Of a DNA stretch of 8,302 nt, positions 1-6,015 are shown in pieces. The notes beneath the pieces are model-generated. The model searched no databases. It was not told where the DNA came from and saw only the letters and a program-made list of their open reading frames with translations. The stretch is from DASTRU01 sp035761045 (GTDB lineage Bacteria > Pseudomonadota > Gammaproteobacteria > Burkholderiales > Burkholderiaceae_E), in contig DASTRU010000219.1 of NCBI GenBank assembly GCA_035761045.1, positions 1-8,302 of the forward strand. Direction: 5' to 3'. The position numbers were made by a program, and so were the translations under genes. The number at the start of each line of letters is the position of its first letter. Within the stretch, counting starts at the first letter, position 1.

Positions 1-667
1 CATCGCCGGCTCGCTCGTGGGCAGTTCGGGCGCGATCCTGAGCTACATCATGTGCAAGGCGATGAACCGCTCGTTCTTTAACGTGATCTTGGGCGGCTTT
101 GGCGCGGCGCCGGGCGCGGCGGCCGCGGGCGCGCAAACGCAACGCAGCGTGCGCAGTGGCTCGCCGGACGACGCGGCCTTCTTGCTCGCCAACGCGGAAA
201 CGGTCGTCATCGTTCCGGGCTACGGCCTCGCGGTCGCGCGCGCTCAACATCCGCTGAAGGAACTCGCGCAAAAGTTGACGGAAAAAGGCATCACGGTGAA
301 ATACGCTATCCACCCCGTGGCGGGTCGGATGCCTGGCCATATGAACGTGCTGCTCGCCGAAGCCGAGGTGCCGTACGACCAAGTGTTCGAGATGGAAGAC
401 ATCAACGGCGAATTTGGCGATACCGACGTGGTGCTGGTGCTTGGCGCCAACGACGTGGTGAACCCGGCCGCCAAGGACCCGAAGTCGCCGATCGCCGGCA
501 TGCCGATTTTGGAAGCGCACAAAGCGCGCCAGGTCATCGTCAACAAGCGTTCGATGGCGTCGGGTTACGCGGGCTTGGATAACGAACTGTTTTACATGGA
601 TAAAACCATGATGGTGTTCGGCGACGCGAAGAAGGTCGTCGAAGACATGGTCAAGGCAGTCGAATAA
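1..667 (+). CDS. pntB: NAD(P) transhydrogenase subunit beta, C-terminal part (5' end outside window)
   Basis: PntB is the membrane and NADP(H)-binding subunit of the proton-translocating transhydrogenase, which couples hydride transfer from NADH to NADP+ to proton flow across the inner membrane. The frame is open from base 2, so the gene enters from the left; 221 residues are visible and the stop is TAA. The first residues (IAGSLVGSSGAILSYIMCKA, then MNRSF) are the end of the last membrane helices of domain II. After an alanine/glycine-rich linker comes the NADP(H)-binding domain III, with the family motifs VPGYGLAVARAQHPLKEL, AIHPVAGRMPGHMNVLLAEA, LGANDVVNPAA and KRSMASGYAGLDNELF in the expected order. 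A GTG at 17 is internal, not a start. The pntA genes would be expected just upstream, outside the window. The C-terminus is complete. Identification is secure from these motifs. Confidence 0.97.
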   Translation, partial: IAGSLVGSSGAILSYIMCKAMNRSFFNVILGGFGAAPGAAAAGAQTQRSVRSGSPDDAAFLLANAETVVIVPGYGLAVARAQHPLKELAQKLTEKGITVKYAIHPVAGRMPGHMNVLLAEAEVPYDQVFEMEDINGEFGDTDVVLVLGANDVVNPAAKDPKSPIAGMPILEAHKARQVIVNKRSMASGYAGLDNELFYMDKTMMVFGDAKKVVEDMVKAVE

Positions 668-684
668 GCGTTTTATGGGCGCGA

Positions 685-717
685 GCCGTCGGCGCCCTCG
701 GCACCGACGGCACCGTT
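685..717 (+). terminator. Possible terminator hairpin after pntB
   Basis: In the 63-base gap after pntB, GCCGTCGG (685-692) pairs perfectly with CCGACGGC (704-711). Inside it, GCC (694-696) can pair with GGC (700-702) around a three-base loop, leaving one C-A mismatch. The following bases are ACCGTTTAAAC, so the T tract is only three long. The stem is strong but the U tail is poor, so this may be a weak intrinsic terminator or just an RNA-stabilising 3' structure. The rest of the gap shows no clear promoter. Confidence 0.4.
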
Positions 718-730
718 TAAACAGCGCCTG

Positions 731-1378
731 ATGACAACAAAAAGCTCTCGCTTCATTACCTCGTCCCTTCTGCGTTGTGCCCCGCTGATCGTGGCTAGTT
801 TACTGCCAGCGTGCGGTGGTGGCGGCGGTGATTCAAACCAAACCGCCGTTTCGCAAGATCCTCCTCAAGCACAATCGCCTTCACCCGCACCGGCGCCCGC
901 CTCGTCCCCCGCGCCCTCTTCCGGTTTCCCCGCGGTTACGCCTCAATCATCGTGTTCGTTGCCGAATTTCGTGCAGACCGTGATGCAAGCCGTCAATGCG
1001 GCGCGCGCTCAAGCACGAACCTGCGGCACCACCGAATACGCGGCCGCGCCGGCCTTGGCATGGAACGACAAGCTGTTCAGCGCGGCGGCCGGCCATTCGC
1101 AAGACATGGCGACCAATAACTACTTCAGCCACACGAGTTTGGATGGCACGACGTTTGGTCAACGCATTAGCGCCACGGGCTATGGTTGGTACTTCGTCGC
1201 CGAAAACATCGCCAAGGGTCAGCCCACCGTCGCCGCCGTGATGGATAGTTGGATGAAAAGCGCCGGCCACTGCGCCAACATCATGAACAAATCGGTGGCC
1301 GATGTTGGCGTGGCGTGCGTCAAGTCGTCTTCCAGTTCTGGCTATTACTGGACGATGAATCTCGGCCGTCCGCGATGA
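731..1378 (+). CDS. CAP/SCP-domain secreted lipoprotein
   Basis: A 215-residue predicted lipoprotein. Residues 1-28 form a type II signal peptide: basic start, hydrophobic stretch, then LLPAC, with C28 as the lipidated cysteine. Glycine follows C28, which suggests outer-membrane sorting. Residues 29-73 are a low-complexity Gly then Pro/Ala/Ser linker. Residues 80-213 are a CAP domain (the CRISP/antigen 5/PR-1 fold): an N-terminal helix with VNAARAQ, ALAWNDKL, GHSQDMA (H122), YFSHTS (H134), FVAENIAKG (E158), SWMKSAGHCANIM (H180) and a closing GYYWTMNLG strand. The two His and the Glu of the usual CAP pocket are present. Cysteines 75, 98, 181 and 196 could form disulfides in the periplasm. The molecular function of bacterial CAP proteins is generally unknown; I assign none. 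No clear Shine-Dalgarno precedes the ATG, but the signal peptide fixes the start well. The stop overlaps the next start by ATGA. Confidence 0.92.
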   Translation: MTTKSSRFITSSLLRCAPLIVASLLPACGGGGGDSNQTAVSQDPPQAQSPSPAPAPASSPAPSSGFPAVTPQSSCSLPNFVQTVMQAVNAARAQARTCGTTEYAAAPALAWNDKLFSAAAGHSQDMATNNYFSHTSLDGTTFGQRISATGYGWYFVAENIAKGQPTVAAVMDSWMKSAGHCANIMNKSVADVGVACVKSSSSSGYYWTMNLGRPR

Positions 1379-2130
1379 CGATCGCGATCATCGCGGCCTT
1401 GCCCGAGGAATTGGGCGCGCTGTTGACCGACATGAGCGCGGTCGAAGTGGAAACGGTCGCAGGTCGCCAGCTTCACCGTGGACGGTTTGGCACGACGCCA
1501 GGCGTGGCGGTGTTGTCGGGCATTGGCAAAGTCGCGGCGGCGCTAACCGCGACACTGTTGATCGAGCGTTACGACGTCACCGATATTGTCTTCGTTGGCG
1601 TGGCGGGGGCGGCCGATCCAAGGTTGCGCATAGGCGATGTCGTCGTCGCCAGCGAGTTTGTTCAGCACGATATGGACGCTTCGCCGTTGTTCGAACGATT
1701 CGAAGTGCCATTGACCGGCCGCTCTCGCTTCGCGGTGGACGCCTCGTGGCATGCACGATTAACCGCCGCGACCCACGACTATCTAACGCACGATTTCGCG
1801 GCCGACATCGACGCCGACACGCGCCATGCGTTTGGGCTCGCGCGTCCGGCGGTCCATGCGGGATTGATCGCCTCCGGCGACGAATTCGTCAACGCGGCCG
1901 ACCGAGTAGAAGCGCTGCGCGCGGCCCTACCCGGCCTGCTGGCGGTGGAAATGGAAGGCGCGGCGGTCGCGCAAGTGTGCGATGCGTACGCGGTGTGCTT
2001 CGCCGCCTTACGCACGATTTCCGACACCGCCGATCACGCCGCCGCGACCGACTTTCCGCGATTCATCGAACACGTCGCCGGCCGCTATGCCCATGGCATC
2101 GTGCGGCGCTTGTTCGGCATGCCCGCCTAA
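1375..2130 (+). CDS. mtnN: 5'-methylthioadenosine/S-adenosylhomocysteine nucleosidase
   Basis: A 251-residue nucleosidase of the PNP/UDP phosphorylase (MTAN) family. It cleaves adenine from methylthioadenosine and S-adenosylhomocysteine, by-products of polyamine synthesis and methylation, in the cytoplasm. Visible motifs: TIAIIAALPEEL with E12 (the proton-chain Glu12 of E. coli MTAN), SGIGKVAAALTATLL (48-62), GVAGAADPRLRIGDVVV (75-91), SGDEFVNA (168-175), AVEMEGAAVAQVC (190-202) with ribose-binding E194, and RTISDTAD (213-220) with catalytic D217. These line up with E174 and D197 of the E. coli enzyme with a constant shift of 20. The extra length lies in a loop near residues 135-158. The frame is open upstream to a possible start at 1249, but homology begins at 1375, where ATGA overlaps the lipoprotein stop. 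No Shine-Dalgarno is visible, so translational coupling is likely. Futalosine hydrolase is a related alternative, less likely. Confidence 0.93.
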   Translation: MTIAIIAALPEELGALLTDMSAVEVETVAGRQLHRGRFGTTPGVAVLSGIGKVAAALTATLLIERYDVTDIVFVGVAGAADPRLRIGDVVVASEFVQHDMDASPLFERFEVPLTGRSRFAVDASWHARLTAATHDYLTHDFAADIDADTRHAFGLARPAVHAGLIASGDEFVNAADRVEALRAALPGLLAVEMEGAAVAQVCDAYAVCFAALRTISDTADHAAATDFPRFIEHVAGRYAHGIVRRLFGMPA

Positions 2131-2561
2131 TGCGTGACGACCACCGGACACGACGCGGCATGCAGCACCTTGTTCGACACGCTTCCCAGCAGCAAGGACC
2201 CCAGGGCGCCCGCGCCCCGGCTGCCGAGGAAGATCAGCTTGCAGCCCATTTCCTGCGCTGTTCGCACGATCAATCCGGCCGGGTCGCCAACATCCCGGCG
2301 CTCGATGACGGGCAGCCCGGCGCTTTTCACGCGCTCGCTCGCGGTCGCCAAACTCTCGTCTTGCACTTGGGTGTAGTACTGGTCGAGCAAATCCGGCCCG
2401 CCCAACCCGCCGCCCATCGCCGCCAACGACGGCAAGGGCGTGCGAATCGACAACAACACGACTTCGCACGGTTCTCGAAACGATTTCGCCATTTCGATCA
2501 ACGTATCAAGAGATCGGTTCGATGCTTCCGATCCGTCCACCGCAGCTAGTACCCGGTCCAT
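2127..2561 (-). CDS. Universal stress protein, UspA family, ATP-binding type
   Basis: A 144-residue single-domain Usp protein, the usual length for the family; these are cytoplasmic nucleotide-binding proteins induced by starvation and stress. It opens with MDRVLAAVDGSEASNRSL, including the beta-1 Asp (D9) that contacts the nucleotide. Near the C-terminus, GSRGAGALGSLLLGSVSNKV matches the G-2x-G-9x-G-S ATP-binding signature (G113, G116, G126, S127), followed by the final strand CPVVVTH. This places it with the ATP-binding (MJ0577-like) subgroup rather than the UspA type that lacks ATP. The frame extends upstream to 2612, but the ATG at 2561 has AGGAGG five bases ahead and starts exactly at the family N-terminus. 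It is divergent from the next gene on the right, and its TAG stop interlocks with the TAA of the nucleosidase. Confidence 0.95.
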   Translation of the reverse strand: MDRVLAAVDGSEASNRSLDTLIEMAKSFREPCEVVLLSIRTPLPSLAAMGGGLGGPDLLDQYYTQVQDESLATASERVKSAGLPVIERRDVGDPAGLIVRTAQEMGCKLIFLGSRGAGALGSLLLGSVSNKVLHAASCPVVVTH

Positions 2562-2566
2562 GGTCG

Positions 2567-2572
2567 CCTCCT
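2567..2572 (-). promoter_or_regulatory. Ribosome binding site of the universal stress gene
   Basis: The reverse strand reads AGGAGG, then five bases, then ATG at 2561. It is a full consensus Shine-Dalgarno, much stronger than any other in the window. It decides the start over the upstream in-frame codon at 2612. Confidence 0.85.
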
Positions 2573-2596
2573 CTCGCGCAAGCGAGTCGTCAGCAT

Positions 2597-2625
2597 GTTG
2601 TAGACCGATCACCGCTGATAATCAA
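2597..2625 (-). promoter_or_regulatory. Candidate sigma-70 promoter for the universal stress gene
   Basis: On the reverse strand TTGATT (2625-2620) serves as a possible -35 box and TACAAC (2602-2597) as a -10 box, with a 17-base spacer. Each box matches consensus at 4 of 6 positions. Transcription would begin near 2590, leaving a leader of about 29 bases that contains the AGGAGG site. A second overlapping TTGATT lies four bases further upstream. The call is from pattern only. Confidence 0.45.
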
Positions 2626-2630
2626 TCAAA

Positions 2631-2657
2631 CGGACACATTGCCGCGTGGGGGATAAT
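2631..2657 (+). promoter_or_regulatory. Weak candidate promoter for the unknown gene and GST
   Basis: GATAAT at 2652-2657 matches the -10 consensus at 5 of 6 positions. CGGACA at 2631-2636 is a partial -35 box, but the spacer is only 15 bases. If used, transcription starts near 2664, downstream of the GTG at 2646 and upstream of the ATG at 2685. That favours the ATG as start of the next gene. A second GATAAT lies at 2617-2622 without a convincing -35 partner. Confidence 0.3.
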
Positions 2658-2684
2658 CGCCAGAACGATGTTTCTTTCTTCGCC

Positions 2685-3050
2685 ATGGGACTCACGAAAA
2701 AACTGAGCGATCGTTTGCGACGCGCGTTGGAAATTCATAAGCCGCGTCAGCTGCCTCCGGCCGGACCCGTGCCGCGGTATGGCGCCTACATTGCGAAGAC
2801 CGATGTACGGATCTGGATCAACGAAGAGGTTTCCTACGATTTGTGGTGCTGGCTCGTTGATCGAGGCTGGCGCGAGATCGACCTGGCCACCGACCGGCGC
2901 CGTTATCGCGCGGCGCGGCCGTCGGCCATCGACGAACTCGCCTTCGCCAATCTCGCGCATCGCGAGGAAGTGGAGGCACGGCTTCTCGCCACCGCCGAGA
3001 TGACCGAGTTTGAACGCAACCGCAAGGCTCAACCGCAAAAGCAGCGATAG
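2685..3050 (+). CDS. Conserved-looking hypothetical protein, 121 residues
   Basis: I do not recognise this protein. Starting at the ATG at 2685 it has 121 residues: a basic, probably helical start (MGLTKKLSDRLRRALEIHKP), a proline-rich turn (RQLPPAGPVPRYGAY), then a mixed section with aromatic residues (VRIWINEEVSYDLWCWLVDR, GWREIDL), and a charged, Glu/Arg/Gln-rich helical tail. There is no signal peptide, membrane segment, cysteine pair or zinc motif, so it is probably a small cytoplasmic protein. An in-frame GTG at 2646 would add 13 residues; I prefer the ATG because the possible -10 box lies between the two, but neither has a Shine-Dalgarno. Codon use resembles the neighbours, with strong third-position GC, which supports real coding. 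The GST-like gene follows after 3 bases, so the two are almost certainly cotranscribed. Confidence 0.75.
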   Translation: MGLTKKLSDRLRRALEIHKPRQLPPAGPVPRYGAYIAKTDVRIWINEEVSYDLWCWLVDRGWREIDLATDRRRYRAARPSAIDELAFANLAHREEVEARLLATAEMTEFERNRKAQPQKQR

Positions 3051-3053
3051 TCG

Positions 3054-3656
3054 ATGAACGCGATGCGCTTGTACTTCAACAAAACCTCGCCCTACGCGCG
3101 CAAGGTTCGCGCCGCGGTGATCGAACTGGGCTTGACGGACGATATGCGCATGCACGAGGTCGATCCATGGAGCGATCCGCCCGAGCTGTTGACGGCCGCG
3201 CCGCTCTCCAAGGTACCCGCGCTCATGTTGGACGACGGCTTGGCCTTGACCGAGAGCGAAGCGATCGTCAGACGGCTTGATCGGCTCGTGGCCGAGCCGT
3301 TGCTGTACCCCGCGCACGTGGCCGACACCGACGTGCGCGCGGCGCTCGCGCATGGCGTGATCGACGCGGCCTTCGTCGCAGTGCTCGAAGACCGACGCCC
3401 GCAGGACAAACGCTGGGACGCCTGGCCCGCGCGCCAACACGCGGCGATTCAACGCGCGCTCGACGCTTTTGAAAACGCGTTGGAGCCGCCGCCCGAACGC
3501 TTCGACGCGGGTGATCTGAACCTCGCCGTCGCGTTGGGATATTTGGATTTTCGGCACGCGGCCTTGCATTGGCGCGACGGACGACCGCGCTTGAACACGT
3601 GGTACACGCGAATCGCGCAACGACCGAGTCTTGTCGCGACACGGCCGGAAAGTTAA
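3054..3656 (+). CDS. Glutathione S-transferase-like protein
   Basis: A 200-residue cytosolic GST-fold protein, the normal size for the superfamily. The N-terminal thioredoxin-like domain (about 4-80) shows MRLYFNKTSPYARKVRAAVI, with S12 in the position where the catalytic Ser/Cys/Tyr often sits, then the cis-proline motif SKVPALM (P55) and the glutathione-contacting ALTESEAIVRRL (E67, S68). The all-helical C-terminal domain (about 90-200) contains GDLNLAVALGYLDFRH, which corresponds to the conserved helix-capping segment of the family. These features predict glutathione binding; the substrate cannot be told from sequence. A second ATG three codons later (3063) is an equally possible start and lies right at the first beta strand. 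It follows the unknown gene by 3 bases and ends 10 bases before the convergent lrgB stop. Confidence 0.92.
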   Translation: MNAMRLYFNKTSPYARKVRAAVIELGLTDDMRMHEVDPWSDPPELLTAAPLSKVPALMLDDGLALTESEAIVRRLDRLVAEPLLYPAHVADTDVRAALAHGVIDAAFVAVLEDRRPQDKRWDAWPARQHAAIQRALDAFENALEPPPERFDAGDLNLAVALGYLDFRHAALHWRDGRPRLNTWYTRIAQRPSLVATRPES

Positions 3657-3666
3657 GCGCGGCGCA

Positions 3667-4395
3667 TCACCGTGGAGCGCCCAGCAACCACGCGGCGATC
3701 AGCGGCAGCAACAGCGTGGTCACCAAGGCGTTCAAGCCCATCGCCAGCGCGGCGAACGCGCCCATCTCCTCGCTCACGAGAAACGCGCGCGCCACGCCTT
3801 GCCCGTGCGCGGCCAGCCCCACCGCGAAACCGCGCACCGACGCATCGCCAATACGCAAAACGTTGAGGACCGAGCGCGCGAGCGCGGCGCCGACGATGCC
3901 CGTCAACACGACCGCCACCGCCGTCAACGACGGGATGCCGCCGATTTTTTCGCTAATGCCCATCGCCACCGGCGTCGTCACCGACTTCGGCGCGAGCGAC
4001 GCCAAGGTTTGCCACGACGCGCCGAACAAGCGCGCGACCAACACCGCCGATACCGCGGCGGTCAATGACCCCGCGAGCAGTCCAATGCCCAAGGCGCGCC
4101 AATGCCGCCGCAACTTGGGCGCTTGCTCGATCAACGGCACGGCCAACGCGACCGTGGCGGGCCCGAGCAGAAAATGCACGAACTGCGCGCCTTCGAAGTA
4201 GGTGGAATACGTGGTGCCCGTGGCGAGCAAGAGCGCGACGATCATCACCACCGCGATCGCCACCGGATTAACCAGCGGATTAAAGCCACTGCGGCGGTAC
4301 AACGCAAACGCCGAGAGGTACGCCACGAAGGTCAACGTCAGCCACAACAACGGCGACGCCGACAAATACACCCATACATCGCTGACCGGCGTCAT
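3667..4395 (-). CDS. lrgB: LrgB/CidB/YohK-family membrane protein
   Basis: A 242-residue polytopic inner-membrane protein of the LrgB family. Hydrophobic segments are seen near 15-33, 42-60, 72-90, 101-121, 156-178 and 210-240. Family motifs are clear: FLLGPATVALAVPLIEQ (75-91), LAPKSVTTPVAMGISEKIGG (134-153), IPSLTAVAVVLTGIVGA (154-170) and GLAAHGQGVARAF (193-205). In the last motif the family usually has Gly-Thr; here it is Gly-Val (V201). The frame stays open upstream to 4623, but that extension is arginine-rich shadow sequence over lrgA. The ATG at 4395 overlaps the lrgA stop (ATGA) and has AAGGA six bases upstream. LrgAB pairs were first described as holin/antiholin-like; the plant homologue PLGG1 carries glycolate and glycerate. 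Its place after glcDEF favours a transport role here (inference). Confidence 0.95.
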   Translation of the reverse strand: MTPVSDVWVYLSASPLLWLTLTFVAYLSAFALYRRSGFNPLVNPVAIAVVMIVALLLATGTTYSTYFEGAQFVHFLLGPATVALAVPLIEQAPKLRRHWRALGIGLLAGSLTAAVSAVLVARLFGASWQTLASLAPKSVTTPVAMGISEKIGGIPSLTAVAVVLTGIVGAALARSVLNVLRIGDASVRGFAVGLAAHGQGVARAFLVSEEMGAFAALAMGLNALVTTLLLPLIAAWLLGAPR

Positions 4396-4748
4396 GCGTC
4401 GTCCTTTTTCGTCGCGCGGCGCATGAGGGCGTTGACGGTGAGCGCCGTCACGCCAATGGCCAGCACGGTGCTGATGACGATGGCCGCGACGATCGCGAAG
4501 CCTTCGTCGGACAAACGCTGCGCATGCACCATCACCCCCACGCCGGCGGGCACGAACAACAGGGAAAGATGCTGCGCGAGCGTGAGCGCGGTCGGGCGCA
4601 ATCGCGCAAGCAACGAGGGCCATGCGAGTAACGTGGCCGCCAACAAGGCCAAGCCGAGCACCGGTCCGGGCAAGGGCAAGCGCAACAGCGCGACGATGGT
4701 TTCGCCAGCCAGCTGAAACCCGAGCAAAAAGGTAAGTGCTTCGATCAT
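4392..4748 (-). CDS. lrgA: LrgA/CidA/YohJ-family membrane protein
   Basis: A 118-residue protein with four hydrophobic segments (about 3-22, 27-46, 60-76, 84-106) and a short basic C-terminal tail. The family marks are LPLPGPVLGLALL (24-36) after the first helix and SLLFVPAGVGVM (62-73), which match the E. coli YohJ and staphylococcal LrgA/CidA patterns. Length is typical. It works with the LrgB product, whose start it overlaps by four bases. The gene starts 28 bases after the glcF stop on the same strand, with no terminator-like U tract between them, so it probably belongs to the glc transcript. No Shine-Dalgarno is visible before the ATG; instead a GC-rich hairpin ends right at the start codon. 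The likely job is a small-acid (glycolate, glycerate or pyruvate) transporter subunit; a role in murein hydrolase control is the alternative. Confidence 0.93.
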   Translation of the reverse strand: MIEALTFLLGFQLAGETIVALLRLPLPGPVLGLALLAATLLAWPSLLARLRPTALTLAQHLSLLFVPAGVGVMVHAQRLSDEGFAIVAAIVISTVLAIGVTALTVNALMRRATKKDDA

Positions 4749-4769
4749 GGGCCGCGATCTTATCGGCCC
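4749..4769 (-). promoter_or_regulatory. Hairpin abutting the lrgA start codon
   Basis: In the glcF-lrgA gap the RNA can form a stem of GGCC (4768-4765) with GGCC (4753-4750), plus GAT/ATC inside around a three-base loop, with a two-base bulge; an alternative six-base-pair stem GGGCCG/CGGCCC uses 4769-4764 and 4754-4749. It sits where a ribosome binding site would normally be. There is no T run after it, so it does not look like an intrinsic terminator. It could moderate lrgA translation or mark an RNA processing site. Confidence 0.3.
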
Positions 4770-4776
4770 ACGCGCG

Positions 4777-6006
4777 TCATGTGCGGCTCGCGAGCGCTTC
4801 TTCGACGATTTCGATCCAATGCCGCACCGGCGTCGTCGTGCCCGATTGCAAATGCACGATGCAGCCGATGTTGGCCGACACGATGGCTTGCGGTTCGACG
4901 GTTTGAATCGCGCGCAGCTTGTCGTCGCGCAATCGATAGGCGATTTGCGGATGCAAGACCGAGTACGTTCCCGCCGAGCCGCAACACAGGTGGCTGTTGG
5001 GCGGCAACCTAACCTCGGCGCCCAAGGCGGTCAGCAGCCCTTCGACGGCGCCGCGCACTTGTTGTCCGTGTTGCAAGGTGCAGGGCGGATGAAACACGAG
5101 CTTGCTAAATGGCAAGGTGCCGAGTTTGTCGGCCAACGCCGAGCCAAAGCGCGGCAAATATTCGGCCAAGTCGAGCGTCAACTCGCTGATGCGCTTTGCC
5201 TTTTCCGCGTACGCGGCATCCAGGCGCAGCTTGCGGCCGTATTCCTTGACCATCGCGCCGCACCCCGAGGCGTCGATCACGATCGCTTCGGCACCTGCCT
5301 CCACCCGCGGCCACCAGGCGTCGATGTTGCGCTTCATATCGGCTAAGCCGCCGTCGTGGTCCGACAGGTGATAACGAATCGCGCCACAACATCCCGCGCC
5401 CTCGGCGCGTACGGCTTGCACGCCCACCGCGTCGAGCACGCGAGCGGTGGCGATGCCGATGTTCGGTTGCATCGCCGGCTGCACGCAGCCTTCAAGGACG
5501 ATAACCTTGCGCGCATGCGTGGCGGTGGGCCAAGCCTTCGTCGCGCGCCGCTCGGGCACCTTGTTGCGCAAGACGGCGGGCAGCAGCGGACGCAGCCGTT
5601 GGCCAAGCTTCATCGCGGGCCCGAAGATCGGCGAGGTCAGCCCTTCCTTGAGTAGGCCGCGCATGACGCGTTCGGTCCACGGCCGGGGCGCGCGTTCTTC
5701 GACCACCTTGCGACCCACGTCCACCAATCGACCGTACTCAACGCCCGAAGGACAGGTGCTTTCGCAATTGCGGCACGTCAGGCAACGGTCCAGATGCATG
5801 CGCGTGCTGGCCGTGACTTCCTTGCCCTCGAGCGCCTGCTTCATCAGATAAATGCGTCCGCGCGGTCCGTCGAGCTCGTCGCCCAACACCTGATAGGTCG
5901 GACAAGTGGCCGTGCAAAACCCGCAATGCACGCAGCGGCGCAACACTTCCTCGGCCTCGTCGCCTTCGGGCGTGCCGCGAATGAAATCAGCCAGTTCGGT
6001 TTGCAT
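4777..6006 (-). CDS. glcF: Glycolate oxidase iron-sulfur subunit GlcF
   Basis: A 409-residue subunit that passes electrons from the GlcD/GlcE flavoproteins toward the membrane quinone pool, matching the usual length of about 407. The N-terminal part holds two ferredoxin-type 4Fe-4S motifs: CVHCGFCTATCP (C25, C28, C31, C35) and CLTCRNCESTCP (C75, C78, C81, C85). Two CCG domains follow: the first with EGC (C174), GAGCCG (C206-C207) and SGCG (C249); the second with HPPC (C309), HLCCGSAGTYS (C341-C342) and NIGC (C382). All eight cluster cysteines are present, so the protein appears functional. The start at 6006 lies 9 bases after the glcE stop. No strong Shine-Dalgarno is seen, so reinitiation by ribosomes finishing glcE is likely. 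The lactate-utilisation protein LutA shares the CCG fold but lacks this gene context. Confidence 0.97.
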   Translation of the reverse strand: MQTELADFIRGTPEGDEAEEVLRRCVHCGFCTATCPTYQVLGDELDGPRGRIYLMKQALEGKEVTASTRMHLDRCLTCRNCESTCPSGVEYGRLVDVGRKVVEERAPRPWTERVMRGLLKEGLTSPIFGPAMKLGQRLRPLLPAVLRNKVPERRATKAWPTATHARKVIVLEGCVQPAMQPNIGIATARVLDAVGVQAVRAEGAGCCGAIRYHLSDHDGGLADMKRNIDAWWPRVEAGAEAIVIDASGCGAMVKEYGRKLRLDAAYAEKAKRISELTLDLAEYLPRFGSALADKLGTLPFSKLVFHPPCTLQHGQQVRGAVEGLLTALGAEVRLPPNSHLCCGSAGTYSVLHPQIAYRLRDDKLRAIQTVEPQAIVSANIGCIVHLQSGTTTPVRHWIEIVEEALASRT

Positions 6007-6015
6007 CGAAAGAAC

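Noticed and set aside
1249..1374. Upstream start for the nucleosidase
   Set aside because: The added 42 residues shadow the CAP domain; MTAN homology begins exactly at the ATG at 1375.
2646..2684. GTG start for the unknown gene
   Set aside because: It has no Shine-Dalgarno and a likely -10 box lies inside the extension; kept only as an alternative.
2622..3620. 332-codon open frame on the - strand
   Set aside because: It lies fully opposite the unknown gene and the GST, is arginine-rich and without recognisable motifs, while the + strand frame shows clear GST motifs. Typical antisense shadow in GC-rich DNA.
3661..3681. GGCGC/GCGCC stem at the end of lrgB as a terminator
   Set aside because: Only five base pairs with an 11-base loop, mostly inside the lrgB coding end, and no T run on either strand.
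4396..4623. N-terminal extension of lrgB
   Set aside because: The added 76 residues are arginine/alanine-rich out-of-frame sequence of lrgA; the ATG at 4395 has a ribosome binding site and the family N-terminus.
3569..4716. Several long + strand frames opposite lrgB and lrgA
   Set aside because: They are rich in Arg, Pro, Ala and Gln with no domain; the - strand carries well-matched LrgA and LrgB sequences.
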